64,000 bases of DNA, from NCBI GenBank assembly GCA_916700875.1, contig CAKAKS010000038.1:17341826-17405825 (forward strand). The letters are read 5' to 3'. The translations under genes and the position numbers were made by a program. The notes beneath the pieces were generated by a model that was not told where the DNA came from, did no database searches, and saw only the letters and a list, made by a program, of their open reading frames with translations. The stretch is from Sebastes aleutianus (Eukaryota; Chordata; Actinopteri; Perciformes; Sebastidae). Within the stretch, counting starts at the first letter, position 1; each line of letters opens with the position of its first letter. Below, in pieces: positions 58,810 to 63,921 of this stretch.

Positions 58810-60123
58810 ACACACACACACTCACTCTCCCACTTAGCTCTCCTTGAGAGCAGCCCAGACTCAGCCACAGTGGGCGTCCTCTCGAGCCCGTTGAGATTTC
58901 TATTTATTCACCAATGAAGCCTGCAGCTCATCGCGATCGGTACACTCTGCTGGTCTCTGCTGCTACCTGTGTGACTGAGCTGCACTAATAATTATTAGCC
59001 TTCAACCTAAGCTCCGACCTTTCGCTTGAAAAGAGGTGCTTGGACGTCTTTGTGACGTGGCTTTCAAGATGTCGGGGCCCTTACTTTGCAAAGCGTGCCC
59101 CTTGGCGATGTGACCTTCATGATGTGATTTTTCATGTGTGAAAGGGAATTAAACTTGGCAGTTATCTTTCCTGTGCGGTTGTACGGCTGAATAAATCTTG
59201 TGCTATATGAATTCCTTTAATAACCCAGGGTGATATAGATCTGCTTTCATTCTTAACATTTCAATAAAAAAAAAAAGCCATTTAAATTGTCACTCTTCTG
59301 TTCATACTTAAAGACTTTCCTGCACATACAGTACAAAATAGAAATGTTTTCTTTTGTCTTTCCTCAGGAAAATGTGTAATATTGATTTACGGCTGTGTGG
59401 CAAAACTTAAAGTGTCAAACTGAGGGGAAAGCCAAAGTTTGATTCCAAGCAATCACTTCTAATTCAGTCTGTGCGGCTCGTTGATGGAGTTAGATTGCTC
59501 CCTGAGTTCTTGGTCCAGAATTCAAGCGAAAGGGTGTGAAAAATGAGAGTGTGAGAGAAATAGTGCTGTCTCAGTGGCAAAGCCAGCTAGATTGAGTTTA
59601 TTTCTTTTCCCCCCCCCCTCCATTCATCAGTTCTGAGTCAATGGTAACCTTGTTACACCCCTGTACCTCTCTACTTATTGCTTTTATTACCTTCCTGCTA
59701 AATTGGATCCACGCCCTCGAGTGTATGCAAATGCGATGTGTTCCTGCTGAAGTTCTTCCCTAAAGGATGTGATTCCACCATGATTAACTACCTGTAGTTT
59801 AACACTTTTAATCACCTGCAAGATGTATTTAAGAACAGAAGCATTTCATTCATTAGAAGCTGATACTGAGTTAAAGAAAACACTTAAAGTAACACCCGAT
59901 ATGTGTGTCCTCTACGATACATCGTGGTGTGCAACCAGGAGCACATAAAGCTTGTTTAACAAACCTCTAATAACTGTTTATTTTCTGTCGTCTCCGAACA
60001 GGGAAGTATATGCAGATGATGAACATTCTGAAGCCGATCGCCTTCGATGTCATCCACTGTGTGTCACAGCTTTTCGACTACTACCTGTACGCCGTATACA
60101 CCTTCTTTGGACGCAATGACATG
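1113..60123 (+). CDS. vps50: vps50 / syndetin, internal part of gene (17 exons)
   Basis: Exons: 1113-1166, 7300-7370, 8165-8282, 8748-8783, 9149-9231, 17802-17844, 19571-19669, 23154-23294, 34714-34846, 47429-47514, 47704-47798, 50214-50312, 52709-52799, 54838-55023, 57182-57300, 58636-58742, 60002-60123. All introns have GT/AG ends, phases match, and the join gives 561 codons with no stop. The translation is nearly colinear with vertebrate VPS50 (CCDC132), about residues 100-665 of ~960. Family knowledge: syndetin replaces Vps54 in a GARP-like tether with Vps51, Vps52 and Vps53 (EARP), acts on recycling endosomes, and in nerve cells affects dense-core vesicle maturation. The first ~380 codons here belong to the Vps54_N-type helical region; a serine-rich and acidic linker follows; the last exons start the C-terminal half. 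No start codon, promoter, stop or polyA signal of the gene is in the window. The identification is very secure; exon ends are inferred from splice consensus and reading frame. Confidence 0.97.
1875..2289. mobile_element. hAT-type MITE, 415 bp
   Basis: The terminal inverted repeat CAGTGTTGCCAGAT opens the element and its complement (gatctggcaacactg) closes it. Flanking octamers GACGCTGC (1867-1874) and AACGCTGG (2290-2297) match at 6 of 8 positions, fitting a decayed 8-bp hAT target duplication. No transposase frame is present. Confidence 0.72.
3922..4019. mobile_element. Short hAT-type MITE remnant, 98 bp
   Basis: It starts CAGTGTTGCCAACAC and ends gtcggcaacactg, the same kind of tip as the element at 1875. 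Its flanks do not form a clear duplication, so it is probably an old or rearranged internal-deletion copy. Confidence 0.5.
4089..4490 (+). repeat. Interspersed repeat (copy 1 of 2 in window)
   Basis: It begins near atagactgtatataaga and includes a gtggacgtagtcacc block and a gacctgtcaatcacaaggta block. The same blocks recur in reverse orientation near 45810-46310. The family looks like a common fish interspersed repeat but I cannot name it. Ends are approximate. Confidence 0.55.
5631..6064 (+). repeat. (TTAC)n microsatellite array, about 434 bp
   Basis: Almost pure TTAC tetramers broken by runs of ATAC and by TTAT and TTAG variants, which recur in the same order (a block of several ATAC, then TTAC, TTAG, TTAT) at least three times. 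This suggests a higher-order duplication inside the array. The open frame across it (repeated Leu-Thr-Tyr) is an artefact of the period. Confidence 0.97.
7300..7370 (+). CDS. vps50: vps50 exon b
   Basis: 71 bases, entering in phase 0 and leaving after two bases of an Arg codon. It encodes [20 protein letters not shown] and then NAR, a strongly conserved amphipathic helix. Acceptor ttcacag, donor gtaata. Confidence 0.97.
7371..8164 (+). other. vps50 intron (794 bp)
   Basis: Non-coding. From about 7590 it starts with tagggatgtcatgatacc, an hAT-type tip of a kind seen in fish repeats, but no matching right end or target duplication was found before the next exon, so the element is partial. Confidence 0.6.
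8165..8282 (+). CDS. vps50: vps50 exon c
   Basis: 118 bases completing the Arg codon and giving 39 further codons (starts [20 protein letters not shown], ends [11 protein letters not shown]). The start is less conserved (QLSVS where mammals have HLNIA). The acceptor (gtaaag) has a weak pyrimidine tract, but it is the only AG that keeps both frame and homology. Donor gtgaag. Confidence 0.94.
8283..8747 (+). other. vps50 intron (465 bp)
   Basis: AT-rich intron. I see no repeat family or gene in it. Confidence 0.8.
8748..8783 (+). CDS. vps50: vps50 exon d (36-base micro-exon)
   Basis: 12 codons reading [12 protein letters not shown], as in the mammalian protein as I recall it. Acceptor ctcacag, donor gtattg. 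Both ends are phase 0, so skipping it would keep the frame and remove only 12 residues. Confidence 0.96.
8784..9148 (+). other. vps50 intron (365 bp)
   Basis: Short intron carrying an imperfect CA/CGCA microsatellite at about 8802-8828 and otherwise unremarkable sequence. Confidence 0.8.
9149..9231 (+). CDS. vps50: vps50 exon e
   Basis: 83 bases, [20 protein letters not shown] followed by FKHYSCI and two bases of a Ser codon. This is among the most conserved stretches of syndetin. Acceptor ccgttag, donor gtacag. Confidence 0.97.
9805..10070 (+). mobile_element. 5'-truncated SINE with L2-like 3' domain
   Basis: A B-box-like string (ggttcaagccc, 9808-9818) is followed by the widespread fish block gtggagtttgcatgttctcc ... 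gcgtgggttttctccggg ... aatggttgtctgtctctatg and a terminal ggttatagataatcaatgga. This order (tRNA head, LINE-derived tail) is typical of teleost SINEs. The A box is missing. The family assignment is from memory. Confidence 0.6.
10075..10560. repeat. TTTAG-rich low-complexity repeat
   Basis: Reiterated ttttagttt / agttttagtt words at both ends of the segment, with ordinary AT-rich sequence between. It is probably a diverged interspersed repeat, but no termini are visible. Confidence 0.45.
10574..11050 (-). mobile_element. hAT-type MITE, family A copy 1 (3'-truncated)
   Basis: Starts TAGGGCTGTCAAAGTTGATG and ends with attaatcacgattaactatt. It is the reverse of the copies at 41218 and 48854, sharing blocks such as gtattaaatacttgacaaat and acctgtgagggtttctgg. 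The last ~20 bases of the right tip are gone, so no target duplication can be read. Confidence 0.8.
11175..11206 (+). repeat. 16-bp tandem duplication
   Basis: gagctccacgtcaacg is followed directly by gagctccatgtcaacg, with one mismatch. It stands alone in a moderately GC-rich intron stretch. Confidence 0.9.
14669..15185. mobile_element. TTAA-flanked MITE, 517 bp
   Basis: Left end ttaaaggaaaaagttgggaa, right end caaactattcctttaa; both tips carry TTAA and the inner sequences are rough inverted repeats, including the internal pair tctatcttgtttgtttaatc / gattaaacaaacaagatata. TTAA target use is the hallmark of piggyBac-type elements; no transposase is present. Confidence 0.7.
15350..15703. mobile_element. 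TTAA-flanked MITE, family B copy 1, 354 bp
   Basis: Exact tips TTAA-AGGTGCT and AGCACCT-TTAA. The interior (gcaagtggggcacgctcaca, acaaagcacggaga, ttcattctctgctcaggtag) is shared with the copy at about 25010-25425. It is a non-autonomous piggyBac-like element and carries an intact TTAA at 15674-15677 that is the insertion site in the second copy. Confidence 0.8.
17802..17844 (+). CDS. vps50: vps50 exon f (43 bases)
   Basis: The first base finishes the Ser codon of the previous exon, then [14 protein letters not shown]. Acceptor tctcgcag, donor gtatgt. It lies 8.6 kb downstream of the previous exon, behind a repeat-rich intron. Confidence 0.97.
18206..18267 (+). repeat. (CA)n microsatellite, interrupted
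   Basis: About 62 bases of CA dinucleotides with CACACG and CACATA interruptions. Confidence 0.97.
18578..18652 (+). repeat. (CA)n microsatellite, pure
   Basis: About 75 bases of uninterrupted CA. It ends exactly where the truncated MITE at 18653 begins, so the array may have grown at the junction. Confidence 0.97.
18653..18960 (+). mobile_element. TTAA-type MITE, family C, 3' part
   Basis: It shares ccatgtttctacagtagccc, cttcaccactcacttccca and the tip cctacacactggacctttaa with the full-length copy at 29108. The left two-fifths is missing and is replaced by the CA array. Confidence 0.78.
19571..19669 (+). CDS. vps50: vps50 exon g
   Basis: 33 codons, phase 0 at both ends: [20 protein letters not shown], then [13 protein letters not shown]. 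It continues the coiled-coil-like helix begun in the preceding exon. Acceptor gctccag, donor gtcagt. Confidence 0.97.
19670..23153 (+). other. vps50 intron (3.5 kb)
   Basis: A short AAC-rich tract lies at 20309-20357. Otherwise I see no repeat family, RNA gene or coding exon. It is one of the less transposon-loaded stretches of the window. Confidence 0.7.
23154..23294 (+). CDS. vps50: vps50 exon h
   Basis: 47 codons, phase 0 at both ends, starting [20 protein letters not shown] and ending YKDLCT. Almost unchanged from the mammalian sequence. Acceptor tctgcag, donor gtaagg. Confidence 0.98.
24446..24560 (-). mobile_element. tRNA-derived SINE, 5'-damaged, minus strand
   Basis: Read on the minus strand it has a B-box-like gggtttgaatccc (complement at 24544-24556), ctgtggccctttgctgc, ctctctccccctttc and tgtcaataaaaggcaaaag, the same body and tail as the SINE at 40102. 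Very diverged traces of the tRNA head may extend to about 24640. Confidence 0.7.
25010..25425. mobile_element. TTAA MITE, family B copy 2, interrupted
   Basis: It matches the 15350 copy (gcaagtggggcacgctcaca, ttcattctctgctcaggtag, atctttacata) up to a TTAA at 25422-25425, where a family C MITE takes over. The missing right tip is not seen on the far side. The left end is too diverged to place exactly. Confidence 0.7.
25422..25822 (+). mobile_element. TTAA MITE, family C, 3'-truncated, inside family B
   Basis: Left tip TTAA-AGGAACAGTGTGTAAC as in the 29108 and 49434 copies, followed by the shared gatctattagcagaaatgga and gagtgggtcctcttcacgga blocks. The right tip (cacactgttccttttaa-like) is absent; homology fades near 25822. 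Confidence 0.72.
26522..27435 (-). mobile_element. TTAA MITE, family C, reversed, with hAT insert
   Basis: Left tip TTAA-AGGGACAGTGTGTGGG, right tip cacactgttcct-TTAC (decayed TTAA). The inner sequence is the reverse complement of the 25422, 29108 and 49434 copies. The element is split by the hAT-type insert at 26591-27140; without it and one duplication copy it measures 356 bp. Confidence 0.85.
26591..27140. mobile_element. hAT-type MITE, 550 bp, nested
   Basis: Tips TAGGCTTGCC and gtgacatcccta. A perfect 8-bp duplication CTGAGTAC flanks it (26583-26590, 27141-27148). Subterminal accggtgtt words are repeated at the left (26617-26637) and appear once at the right. No transposase. The same tips recur, fused, in the 48-bp relic at 40455. 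Confidence 0.88.
28787..29060 (+). pseudogene. Degraded non-LTR retrotransposon (LINE) RT fragment
   Basis: 28804-28842 encodes [13 protein letters not shown], the conserved reverse transcriptase block seen in LINE elements such as the Rex1/L2/CR1 groups. At 28875-28889, in another frame, FYGDD stands where the FYADD catalytic motif is expected. The spacing is short and the frame is shifted, so the copy is dead. [13 protein letters not shown] follows in a frame of its own. Both ends are truncated; which LINE clade is not clear. Confidence 0.75.
29108..29817 (+). mobile_element. TTAA MITE, family C, full length (710 bp)
   Basis: Perfect architecture: TTAA-AGGAACAGTGTG at the left and CACACTGTTCCT-TTAA at the right, a 12-bp exact inverted repeat. 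Contains a CT microsatellite (about 29578-29600). It is the longest copy in the window and the reference for the copies at 18653, 25422, 26522 and 49434. Non-coding, piggyBac-like by TTAA use. Confidence 0.88.
30421..30466 (+). repeat. (AC)n microsatellite, 46 bp
   Basis: Uninterrupted AC dinucleotides in intron sequence. Confidence 0.98.
31066..31510 (+). mobile_element. Putative TTAA-type MITE, left part
   Basis: It begins TTAA-AGCTTCAGTAGGCTGAAAG, then accaatcacaggtcatttca and ttggctgtgctccgactgg, a composition typical of fish MITEs. No right tip was found nearby. A block ending cctactgctgctttaa at 34092 has a similar tip but different interior. Confidence 0.45.
33800..34092 (-). repeat. 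Repeat-like block with TTAA tip
   Basis: Contains cccggaaatgagtcagcatt and acttccggttcc and ends in gcctactgctgctttaa. It resembles a dispersed fish repeat from memory, but there is only one copy in the window, so the call is weak. Confidence 0.35.
34714..34846 (+). CDS. vps50: vps50 exon i
   Basis: 133 bases; starts [20 protein letters not shown] and ends in a charged, fast-evolving tail ([12 protein letters not shown] plus one base of a Gly codon). Acceptor ttcgcag, donor gtaaga. It sits between the two longest introns of the window (11.4 and 12.6 kb). Confidence 0.97.
34971..35613. mobile_element. hAT-like MITE, 643 bp
   Basis: Starts cagtgatggaaagtaactaa and ends atacttctaacacctctg, with the familiar fish internal words catttactcaagtactg, tactccactacatttatctg and ctgcagtaaagga. 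Tips are inverted (CAGTGATGG / cacctctg); flanking octamers match only 5 of 8, so the duplication is uncertain. Confidence 0.65.
36379..36801. mobile_element. Possible hAT-type element, 423 bp
   Basis: Left cagtgacaaactcacgaccc and right gacccccaggttgggaaccagtg look like the two tips of a CAGTGGTTCCCAA-type hAT element. No matching 8-bp flanks were found, so the pairing of the two ends is an inference. Confidence 0.5.
39190..39290. repeat. Imperfect ~19-bp repeats inside hAT element
   Basis: Four to five degenerate units built on gaacatgaacggttcttct, alternately direct and shortened. Confidence 0.75.
39915..40022 (+). repeat. 3 x 36-bp GC-rich tandem repeat
   Basis: Three identical 36-base units (39915-39950, 39951-39986, 39987-40022), each holding gcccgcccccgggagcc with a ccccggg palindromic core, then atataccccactgtgattg. 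The period is a multiple of three, so all frames stay open without being coding. It lies inside the hAT element. Confidence 0.97.
40102..40315 (+). mobile_element. tRNA-derived SINE nested in hAT element
   Basis: Pol III boxes are clear: A box tagctcagttgg (40114-40125) and B box ggttcgaatcc (40175-40185). A CT-rich body, ctgtcaataaaaatg and a poly-A tail follow. The flanks gcgggccg (40094-40101, 40316-40323) are an 8-base direct repeat, or a 13-base one with two mismatches. The A-to-B distance is longer than in an ordinary tRNA and the acceptor stem does not pair well, so it is not a functional tRNA gene. Confidence 0.9.
40455..40502. mobile_element. 48-bp hAT relic (fused tips)
   Basis: It starts TAGGCTTG and ends ctcaccgtcacatccctA, the tips of the 550-bp hAT element at 26591 with nearly all the interior lost. 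Flanks gtcccctt (40447-40454) and atcccctt (40503-40510) match 7 of 8. It sits inside the final bases of the family D MITE. Confidence 0.8.
41218..41785 (+). mobile_element. hAT-type MITE, family A copy 2 (3'-truncated)
   Basis: Left tip TAGGGCTGTCAAACGATTC. The interior (gggagatttgtcaagtattt, gtccagaaaccctcacaggt, caacaggcaacaacagctgt) follows the copy at 48854. The right tip is lost after the attttagcataagttttga block. Confidence 0.82.
43855..44230. repeat. Fish interspersed repeat with tacatgcac motif
   Basis: Begins ttgactacgtttacatgcac and contains ttattcggctttttggcgc. A similar ttgactttgtttacatgcac occurs at about 48039. The boundaries are unclear and the family is not identified. Confidence 0.4.
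45810..46310 (-). repeat. Interspersed repeat (copy 2, reversed)
   Basis: Its right part is the reverse of the 4089 repeat: accttgtaattgacaggttgttaccacg and gctgtgactacatccacttcttatata. The left part (gaagccagtgctgaagtggc, acctcagtaaacattgtaaa) is not seen in copy 1. Ends are approximate. Confidence 0.6.
47429..47514 (+). CDS. vps50: vps50 exon j
   Basis: 86 bases. The first part ([14 protein letters not shown]) is a variable acidic linker with little similarity to mammals; the second ([13 protein letters not shown]) is conserved. Acceptor cccctag, donor gttgga, a weak donor at +3 to +5. The next intron is only 189 bases. Confidence 0.95.
47704..47798 (+). CDS. vps50: vps50 exon k
   Basis: 95 bases: [20 protein letters not shown], then [11 protein letters not shown] and two bases of an Arg codon. 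Acceptor cctcag, donor gtacgc. Confidence 0.97.
48854..49395 (+). mobile_element. hAT-type MITE, family A copy 3, complete (542 bp)
   Basis: Tips TAGGACTGTCAATCG and ctttgacagcccta; flanks GTACAAAG (48846-48853) and GTACAGAG (49396-49403) match 7 of 8, a clear hAT duplication. It is the only complete copy of the three in the window. No coding capacity. Confidence 0.88.
49434..49888 (+). mobile_element. TTAA MITE, family C, complete short form (455 bp)
   Basis: TTAA-AGGAACAGTGTGTAACATT at the left and cacatactgtacct-TTAA at the right. It shares its left 240 bases with the 25422 and 29108 copies and its right part with the left end of the reversed 26522 copy. Confidence 0.87.
50214..50312 (+). 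CDS. vps50: vps50 exon l
   Basis: 99 bases completing the Arg codon, then [20 protein letters not shown] and [12 protein letters not shown], leaving two bases of the next Arg codon. Highly conserved. Acceptor ttccag, donor gtaaga. Confidence 0.98.
50967..51001 (+). repeat. C-run followed by (AC)n
   Basis: 14 C residues directly followed by about 20 bases of AC, a simple-repeat boundary. Confidence 0.95.
51350..51619. mobile_element. hAT-like MITE, 270 bp
   Basis: An AGAGGGGTATAAG-type left end and a cacagccct right end lie between two copies of attacattag (51340-51349, 51620-51629), a perfect 10-base direct repeat that contains the target duplication. The interior has ttgcaatatatcgcaatata. 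The exact tip bases are ambiguous by one or two positions. Confidence 0.7.
51644..52167. mobile_element. hAT-like MITE, 524 bp
   Basis: Left tip TAGTGGTGTGAATC with atgattcgattcgatacgac just inside; right tip ccgccatcccta. Flanks ATAATTGT and ATAACCGT match 6 of 8. It lies 24 bases after the previous element. Confidence 0.68.
52470..52522 (+). repeat. (CA)n microsatellite, about 53 bp
   Basis: Pure CA dinucleotides, 186 bases upstream of vps50 exon m. Confidence 0.97.
52709..52799 (+). CDS. vps50: vps50 exon m
   Basis: 91 bases: Arg codon completed, then [20 protein letters not shown] and [10 protein letters not shown]. Mammals have [20 protein letters not shown] here. Acceptor cctcag, donor gtgagt. 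It ends in phase 0. Confidence 0.98.
52800..54837 (+). other. vps50 intron (2.0 kb)
   Basis: AT-rich intron. I see no transposon tip, RNA gene or exon in it. Confidence 0.75.
54838..55023 (+). CDS. vps50: vps50 exon n, Ser-rich/acidic linker
   Basis: 62 codons, phase 0 at both ends. It begins [20 protein letters not shown], runs through a segment unlike mammals ([20 protein letters not shown]), and returns to conserved sequence in [20 protein letters not shown]. The RSPSVSPS segment looks like a phosphorylation-prone linker (inference). Acceptor atccag, donor gtaagt. The exon is longer and richer in GC than its neighbours. Confidence 0.97.
55024..57181 (+). other. vps50 intron (2.2 kb)
   Basis: No recognised repeat apart from a short imperfect tagtgta-type duplication near 55665-55680. 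No gene. Confidence 0.75.
57182..57300 (+). CDS. vps50: vps50 exon o, acidic segment
   Basis: 119 bases: [20 protein letters not shown], then [19 protein letters not shown], leaving two bases of a Ser codon. The acidic [12 protein letters not shown] block is conserved in vertebrates. Acceptor attcaag, donor gtcagc. An ATG-initiated open frame that runs past the donor is intron read-through, not coding. Confidence 0.97.
57301..58635 (+). other. vps50 intron (1.3 kb)
   Basis: No transposon tips or microsatellites are seen; 57700-58560 is mixed-composition single-copy sequence. This is the least repeat-affected intron of its size in the window. Confidence 0.7.
58636..58742 (+). CDS. vps50: vps50 exon p
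   Basis: 107 bases. The first base closes the Ser codon, then [20 protein letters not shown] and [15 protein letters not shown] plus one base of a Gly codon. The basic RSRKK run follows the acidic block of the previous exon. Acceptor atcatcag after a distant pyrimidine tract; donor gtgagt, followed 12 bases later by a CA array. Confidence 0.97.
58743..60001 (+). other. vps50 intron (1.3 kb)
   Basis: It opens with a CA array 12 bases after the donor. A C-run lies at 59610-59618. No gene or transposon tip otherwise. Confidence 0.8.
58755..58822 (+). repeat. (CA)n array next to splice donor
   Basis: About 68 bases of CA with a CGCG and a CATA interruption. It begins 12 bases after the donor of vps50 exon p, close enough to affect recognition of that donor in principle. 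Confidence 0.97.
60002..60123 (+). CDS. vps50: vps50 exon q (last in window)
   Basis: 122 bases completing Gly, then [20 protein letters not shown] and [20 protein letters not shown]. Acceptor cgaacag, donor gtacag. The final Met replaces the Ser expected from the mammalian GRNDS sequence, next to the splice junction. The frame is phase 0 at the exit and no later exon was found before base 64000. Confidence 0.96.
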
Positions 60124-60731
60124 GTACAGTATTTATGAATCTCTATGCTACTGTTTGGTTACACATTGACTGGATATTTATGTTGAAGAGTAATGAGTAA
60201 AACAACGCATAGTATGTTTAACTGGAAAAAGACAAAAACATTGTTTTTCATGCAATGGTCACTTTTGAGATTTTGGGCTATTTTGCTTCCATGACATGTC
60301 CAAAATAAAACATCCAAAATACATATTTAGGTGTTTATTTTACTACTTTGTCTATTTGCGTCTGAAGATTTCTCCTGAATTCACCAAAAGTTTGCATTAG
60401 ATAATGCCTCATTTGCATGTTTAAACATGAAATTTCAGAAAACATGTATCCTAAATTCCCTCTGTAAAAACCTTTGACTCTAATATGTCAACAAAATGAA
60501 ACAAGAATTTTGAACCTGGCTTTATCCAATGTTCAGATTTCTGTTCTGGAAATGTATGCAAATTAGCAGAAATTTAATAAGATAATGTATCATTTGCATA
60601 TTTAAACATGCATTTTCGGAAAACTTGTAATACAAAAAAGAATTGCCTTAATGTAATTAATCAACTGGGGAAGTTTCATGGTGATATCTATTCGGAAATT
60701 GTTTAAACCTATTCACCTGGGGTGTCTGGCC

Positions 60732-61670
60732 TTAAGAGTAATTCCACATTAGATTTCGGAAGGACGAAAAAGCCTTGCTGCACCACACTAGGTCTTTTGT
60801 ACTTGAGACCACATCCAGCTGTGATGTAGTATAGTACTATAGACAAATCTGGCAACCGCTTTGTGTGTTCCGCGATCTAGCAGCGCCGCCATTGCTGCGG
60901 TGGCAAGTTGTAGTGACTCTACTGTCAACTAACAGTATTAACTGGTGACCTTCAGCCTTAAGCGTCCTCGTAGTAACTTACGTAAATGGTCGACATAGAT
61001 AATAAACACAGATGAATATGTTTTTAAAATTGATTAAAGTCAAATTAAGTAAAAAGGACAGAGCTGCCGTCACTACGAGCAACCATGACGTATTCGGCTG
61101 AGAGTCACCAGTTAACACAGTTAGCAGACACTTTGTTTGTGTTTTGGTTTGTTATGGCGACCGAATGATGTTTACTTTGTGGTCATTAGGTTGCCCTAGA
61201 AAGAGCAGCTTAAGTTATATTTCACAATAACGCCACAGTTAGTTGATTGAGTTAATTTATTGTGGGACCACCGCAGCCCCTTGACGGTGCCTTCGCCAGC
61301 TAACATTTAAAGCAGTTTTAACTTAGCTGACGTTACTTGTTTCACCATGTTAGGCTAACGTTAGACAGCTGAGAACTGCTCAGGTTCTTCCCGAGCTCTT
61401 AGACATCGTTGTCAAAAGTAACATTACATAGAAAGTAAAGGTAAAAGTAGAAAATGTTACACTTCTTGGGACAGCTTGCATTCAAACGTGTGCGTATTAT
61501 AGGGAGATGCCATCGCGCCAATGGCGACTTGTTTACTTCCGGTACTTCCCCGAATTTTGTTTATCGTGTCATGCTACATCACTGCTTCACAGGGTGTGGA
61601 ATAAAGCATGATGCCACCTGTAGTTGACACGACAATCAGGATTACTAGACTAGGTGCAGTTACTCTTCAA
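60732..61670. mobile_element. Probable TTAA-type MITE, 0.94 kb
   Basis: Left TTAA-GAGTAATTCCACATTAG and right ctaggtgcagttactctt-CAA form an inverted repeat of roughly 17 bases with a few mismatches. The interior carries gctaacgttag-type words common in fish MITEs. The right TTAA has decayed to TCAA. Confidence 0.6.
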
Positions 61671-61909
61671 AGAAAGATTTGCAGGAACTGTGTCAGTTTT
61701 GACATAATACGTAACTGTCTCCACTGTCACCGTACTGTAAAATAGACAGAATTTATAACCTTCAACACACACTGACCCCGTCAGATAGTGTCGTATTATT
61801 TAATGTGCATCAGTTGATATCTATAAAACACACCGCCACATGCATTTTACAATCCTATTTCCTGACGAGCGTCAAGATGCTGCCAGTGTGTGGGCTTAAA
61901 TTGGAAACA

Positions 61910-62030
61910 ATTGGGGTGCTTTGGTGGCTTAGAGGTTTCAGGTGCCAACATTGAACCGCAATCATCTCATCTCATGTCATCTCTCTACTGCCAATTTTTA
62001 AAAAATAAAGGCATGAAAAGGTCCACAAAA
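61910..62030 (+). mobile_element. Degraded SINE tail
   Basis: ggtgctttggtggcttagag at the head resembles a worn A box; tcatgtcatctctctactgc and aaaaataaaggcatgaaaag resemble the 3' body and tail of fish tRNA SINEs. No clean B box is left. Confidence 0.5.
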
Positions 62031-62524
62031 ACAAAAACAACCGACACAGGAGCTTTGATGTGCATCACACTGTCCCGCTGTGCGTCATCCCCTTATAGTG
62101 CTACTAAAAATAAAGAAATGCAAGCTTTCAAGTTACCACAAGTAATCCGGAGTTTTTTTTTTTTCATTGCACTGCCTGCAGTTACGTAATTTTACTTCTG
62201 CTGAATCAGTGGTATGGTGCTTTAAGAAAGCTGCTTGCATTTATTTCTAAGGAGAGATTTTAGAATTTTCCGTCTTTTCTCATTGCTCACTGTCTTAGTA
62301 CAAATTTTAAGTTGAACGATAGGTTACAGTTTCCCCCCCCGCTCCATCTAGAGACTATCACGTCGTTTATACTGTGCCTCACAAAGAAAGAAAACAGCAT
62401 TTGTGTCAGTATCACCCTCGGGGAGGTGATAATGATGGCAGCAAAATGACTTCTGTCCCATCGACGTGGAGGAGATAAAGAGGATGAACGCTCCGCGGGG
62501 GCCGCTCCACTACACATTATTGAC

Positions 62525-62550
62525 GTGTGTGTGTGTGTGTGTGTGTGTGT
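62525..62550 (+). repeat. (TG)n microsatellite
   Basis: 26 bases of TG dinucleotides. Confidence 0.96.
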
Positions 62551-63921
62551 CGTGGGGAGATGAGGGAAGGTGACACACTGGTTGTGTATAGACAACTTTG
62601 TCAGGAGGTCACTTTTCTCATGTGTCTTAATCTGAATAGTTAATGTACAGTATGTGAATGCGCCACTCTTTCTCTGTAACACCTTTGTCTTAACTCTCTT
62701 TTCCTTCTTTACACACAGACTCTTTGTCATTTTATCTGCACCTTCCCACCCTTCTTTTTCATCTTTCATGCCACAGTGTTGTTAATCTCACATGTTCTGC
62801 TCCTCTCACATAGCATCGCTCGTCTTTCATCCCTCATCTCTCACTGTTCCCATGCCAATCTTTAACTCGCTCTCGGCTCTGTGAAACTCTCTCTTTTTCT
62901 CTTTCCTGTCTACCTCTAGTCCTCATTAAATGTAATATCATGAATGAGCCCATTTCAATACTAGTCGTACTCAAAGAGGCACCTACAGTAAAATGCTAAT
63001 GCCCCTATAAATCTTTAAAAAGCTTATGGAAAATTGCTATGCACATATGCTGGTATTTTGACCTAGGCTTTGCTCTCTTTACACCGCTGGAATCAAGATG
63101 GAGCTGCTTGACTCCCCCACTTGAAGAGTAATGGGTGACATTAATATTCAAAAGGGTAAATACCCCATTATCTGTGTATATTGACCCTCCAAGTCAAGCT
63201 GCACCATTGACTCTGTCGCACGTATGCTAAAGATGCATTATGTGCCGTGCTCACAGATTCTCCATCGCTATTAATAACCGTGCTTCCAACTGCTGCGACT
63301 GAGAGAGGCAGAGTTCCAGTTTGGAAAAGTGATTAATGTTTGAAAATTATGGAAAGTTTGCCCAATGGGAATAAGCAGGATATTTCACCTGTCTATTCTA
63401 AGAAGAGACAGTAAGAGAAAGAGAGTACGATAGAGAGATGTGAATTGAACAGTGGGGGGGGGAACATAAAGATGGAGGACTCTGTACTGTGTCGCTCTGA
63501 TTTGATGGCAGAAAGAAGAGAGGAGAGAGGCTGGATACCAAAACAGTGAAGTAGGAAAGATGTGTTGAGACAGAGCTGCATAGAGAGAGATAGCGAGAGC
63601 AGATCAGTAAAGTGTCTGACACCTGAATAGACGACTTCTCTGAACAAAATGAGAAATAATGCAAGAAATAGTTAGTTTTCATTCTCGACTCCTGACTCCC
63701 ACAGACAGTTCCTCACAATGCATGATATTCATCCAGCATTCACATGTGCAATGTGTATACCCACCCTCACTCACAATTGCTTTCCATCTTCTTCAGATAA
63801 TTGTGAACCAGGCTGAATTAAAACTATAATCTACTGGTAGCCAGGTTAGTTCATAGTTAGCGTAACAATTTTTTCCTCTAATGCAAGGCTATTCAACTCC
63901 TTTAGGATGAGGGCCAGGTAA

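Noticed and set aside
62287..62769. 160-codon open frame on the minus strand, the longest in the window
   Set aside because: It runs through a TG microsatellite (His-Thr repeats) and shows no recognisable domain; it lies within a vps50 intron, and its sequence looks like random open reading.
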